Of a stretch of DNA of 64,000 bases, positions 62,854-64,000 are shown piece after piece. Origin of the DNA: Myxococcales bacterium (GTDB lineage: Bacteria; Myxococcota_A; Polyangia; Polyangiales; JADJMO01); the NCBI GenBank assembly GCA_016709545.1, contig JADJMO010000004.1:561724-625723 (forward strand), in the 5' to 3' direction. A model generated the notes under the pieces. It saw only the letters and a program-made list of their open reading frames with translations, was not told the origin of the DNA and searched no databases. The translations under genes were made by a program, and so were the position numbers. Each line of letters opens with the position of its first letter. Position 1 is the stretch's first letter.

Positions 62854-63975
62854 ATGGCCGAGGGCGAACGCAAAAAGCCTAAGATCGACCTCAAGACCCG
62901 CATCCCCAGCAAGACGGTGAAAGGGCTCACGCCCGCACCGGGGGGCGCGATTCCGCCACCGCCAGGTGCGGTCCCGGCGCCGCCGCCAGATCTCCTCGGA
63001 AAACCCAAGGCTCCGAAGATCTCCGCGGACCCCAACGATCCGTTGGGTGCTGCCAAGGTCGAGGGGGGCGAGATCCCCCAGCAGCAGCAGATCGTCGTCG
63101 TCCACGCCCACGAAGAGGGCCACGGCGCGACGAGCAAGAAGGGCACGGTCATCGCGATGATCGTCGGCGCCCTCGCTGTCGGCCTCGGCATCGGCTTCAT
63201 CTCCGGCCAGGCCAAGAAGGGCAGCGACATCGCCTCCAAGGCCAAGACCGACGCCAAGGAGATCAGCGACAAGGTCGTCAAGACCAACGACAACCTCGGC
63301 AAGTTCCTCGAGTCGCTCAAGACGGCCAAGAGCGAGCTGCAGAACGCCGGGCAGGTCTCCCAGCCCACCATCGACGCCATCAAGGGCTGGAGCAGCGGCT
63401 TCTCGAGCGCCGACCTCAAGGGTCGCGAGATCGCCTTCTTCGGTGAGGACACCGCGGGCAAGCTCATCACCTGGGCCAACCGCGTGAACTACGTGGACGA
63501 GCTCCGCGCCGGCCTCACCAAGGGCAACGGCCTCGAGGGCTGGAACGCGCGCCTCAAGGGCCTGCAGCTCCCCAAGGACAGCGCCAAGTGGGGCGTGAAG
63601 ATCAACAAGCCGGGAGACGGCAAGGACGATCCGCCCGTCACCATCGCCGACATCGTCGACCTCGGTGACAACGTGAAATACAAGGACAAGGCCGGCGCCT
63701 ACGACATGTCCAACGCCAAGGAGCCCAAGCTCAAGGCGAAGACGCCGCTCGAGATCTGGCCCGGTGGCAAGACCGACTTCCTCGAGAAGGGCTTCATCTC
63801 GATCATCGACAGCAAGTCGTGGGGCCAGGTCTGCCAGGTCTATCCGCAGGCCTTCTCCGACGTGAACGGCAAGGTCGACCTCATCATCGCCACGATCGAG
63901 GGCCAGGGCGACGACCCGGGCACCCTCAAGCCGGGCAAAGATCTGGCCGACAAGCTCAAGACGCTCGCCAAGTGA
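62854..63975 (+). CDS. Single-pass membrane protein of unknown function
   Basis: 373 residues, complete (TGA 63973-63975). A Pro/Ala-rich N-terminus with a basic patch (residues 1-95), one transmembrane helix at about 98-117 (TVIAMIVGALAVGLGIGFIS), a coiled-coil-like stretch (SKAKTDAKEISDKVVKTND) and a globular C-terminal domain of about 200 residues (FGEDTAGKLITWANRVNYVD, KWGVKINKPGDGKDDPPV). No family recognised. ATG 62854 chosen because in-frame ATG at 62812 is far from any SD. A cytoplasmic N-terminus with a periplasmic C-terminus is likely. Confidence 0.75.
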   Translation: MAEGERKKPKIDLKTRIPSKTVKGLTPAPGGAIPPPPGAVPAPPPDLLGKPKAPKISADPNDPLGAAKVEGGEIPQQQQIVVVHAHEEGHGATSKKGTVIAMIVGALAVGLGIGFISGQAKKGSDIASKAKTDAKEISDKVVKTNDNLGKFLESLKTAKSELQNAGQVSQPTIDAIKGWSSGFSSADLKGREIAFFGEDTAGKLITWANRVNYVDELRAGLTKGNGLEGWNARLKGLQLPKDSAKWGVKINKPGDGKDDPPVTIADIVDLGDNVKYKDKAGAYDMSNAKEPKLKAKTPLEIWPGGKTDFLEKGFISIIDSKSWGQVCQVYPQAFSDVNGKVDLIIATIEGQGDDPGTLKPGKDLADKLKTLAK

Positions 63976-64000
63976 GCGGCGCGAAGTGAGCGGCGGGGTT

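Overview
The window is very GC-rich DNA, with G or C at most third codon positions and long spurious open frames on both strands. Its gene content points to a myxobacterium (Myxococcota, probably of the Polyangia type). The signs are many short lipoproteins with Asp/Thr/Gly- or Ala/Pro-rich linkers, a Ser/Thr kinase fused to a nucleotidyl cyclase and a TPR ATPase, a kinase with a DUF4388-like tail, FHA proteins, a PP2C phosphatase fused to a cyclic-nucleotide-binding domain, giant TPR proteins and a near-perfect sigma-54 promoter. This assignment rests on gene content only; there is no rRNA here, and I saw no tRNA.

Layout. 1-6.1 kb (minus): a partial TPR protein, an MFS transporter coupled to a single-pass membrane protein, and a phosphodiester-glycosidase-like exported protein. 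6.1-10.1 kb: pheS-thiS, then three lipoproteins, one of them a beta-helix. 10.1-16.2 kb: the kinase-cyclase-ATPase-TPR fusion, TatD nuclease and a Cys-rich anchored protein. 16.2-21.4 kb (minus): RNase R, a lipoprotein and a multi-S1 RNA-binding protein. 21.5-26.4 kb: a tandem-FKBP lipoprotein, a GMC oxidoreductase, an FmdE-like lipoprotein and the PP2C-cNMP fusion. 26.4-28.3 kb: two Cys-rich lipoproteins in visibly less GC-rich DNA that abut a hemW lacking its 5' end. 29.3-34.3 kb: a NifU-like protein and a signalling cluster (FHA-Zn ribbon, FHA, kinase-DUF4388, Crp/FNR). 34.3-38 kb (minus): a BNR-repeat lipoprotein and a small protein. 38.3-42.3 kb: a sigma-54-type operon of two propeller-like lipoproteins and an outer-membrane protein. 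42.3-45.5 kb: small proteins, pyrG, coaE. 45.5-56.3 kb (minus): two giant paralogous TPR proteins. 56.4-64 kb: panB, two small lipoprotein-like genes, a 61-base G run, a VWA protein, a parvulin lipoprotein, a thioesterase, a lipoprotein, trpG/pabA, a PilZ protein and a membrane-anchored protein.

The functional theme is signalling plus cell-envelope biology. Kinases, a cyclase, a phosphatase with a cyclic-nucleotide sensor, FHA phosphopeptide readers and a Crp-type regulator all occur within about 25 kb. More than a dozen lipoproteins are predicted.

Quality warning. At least 18 single-base indels, many in C or G runs, break genes that should be intact (pheS, rnr, coaE and others). I treat most of these as sequencing or assembly errors and give merged gene spans. 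The hemW truncation and the poly-G run are larger anomalies and are discussed separately.
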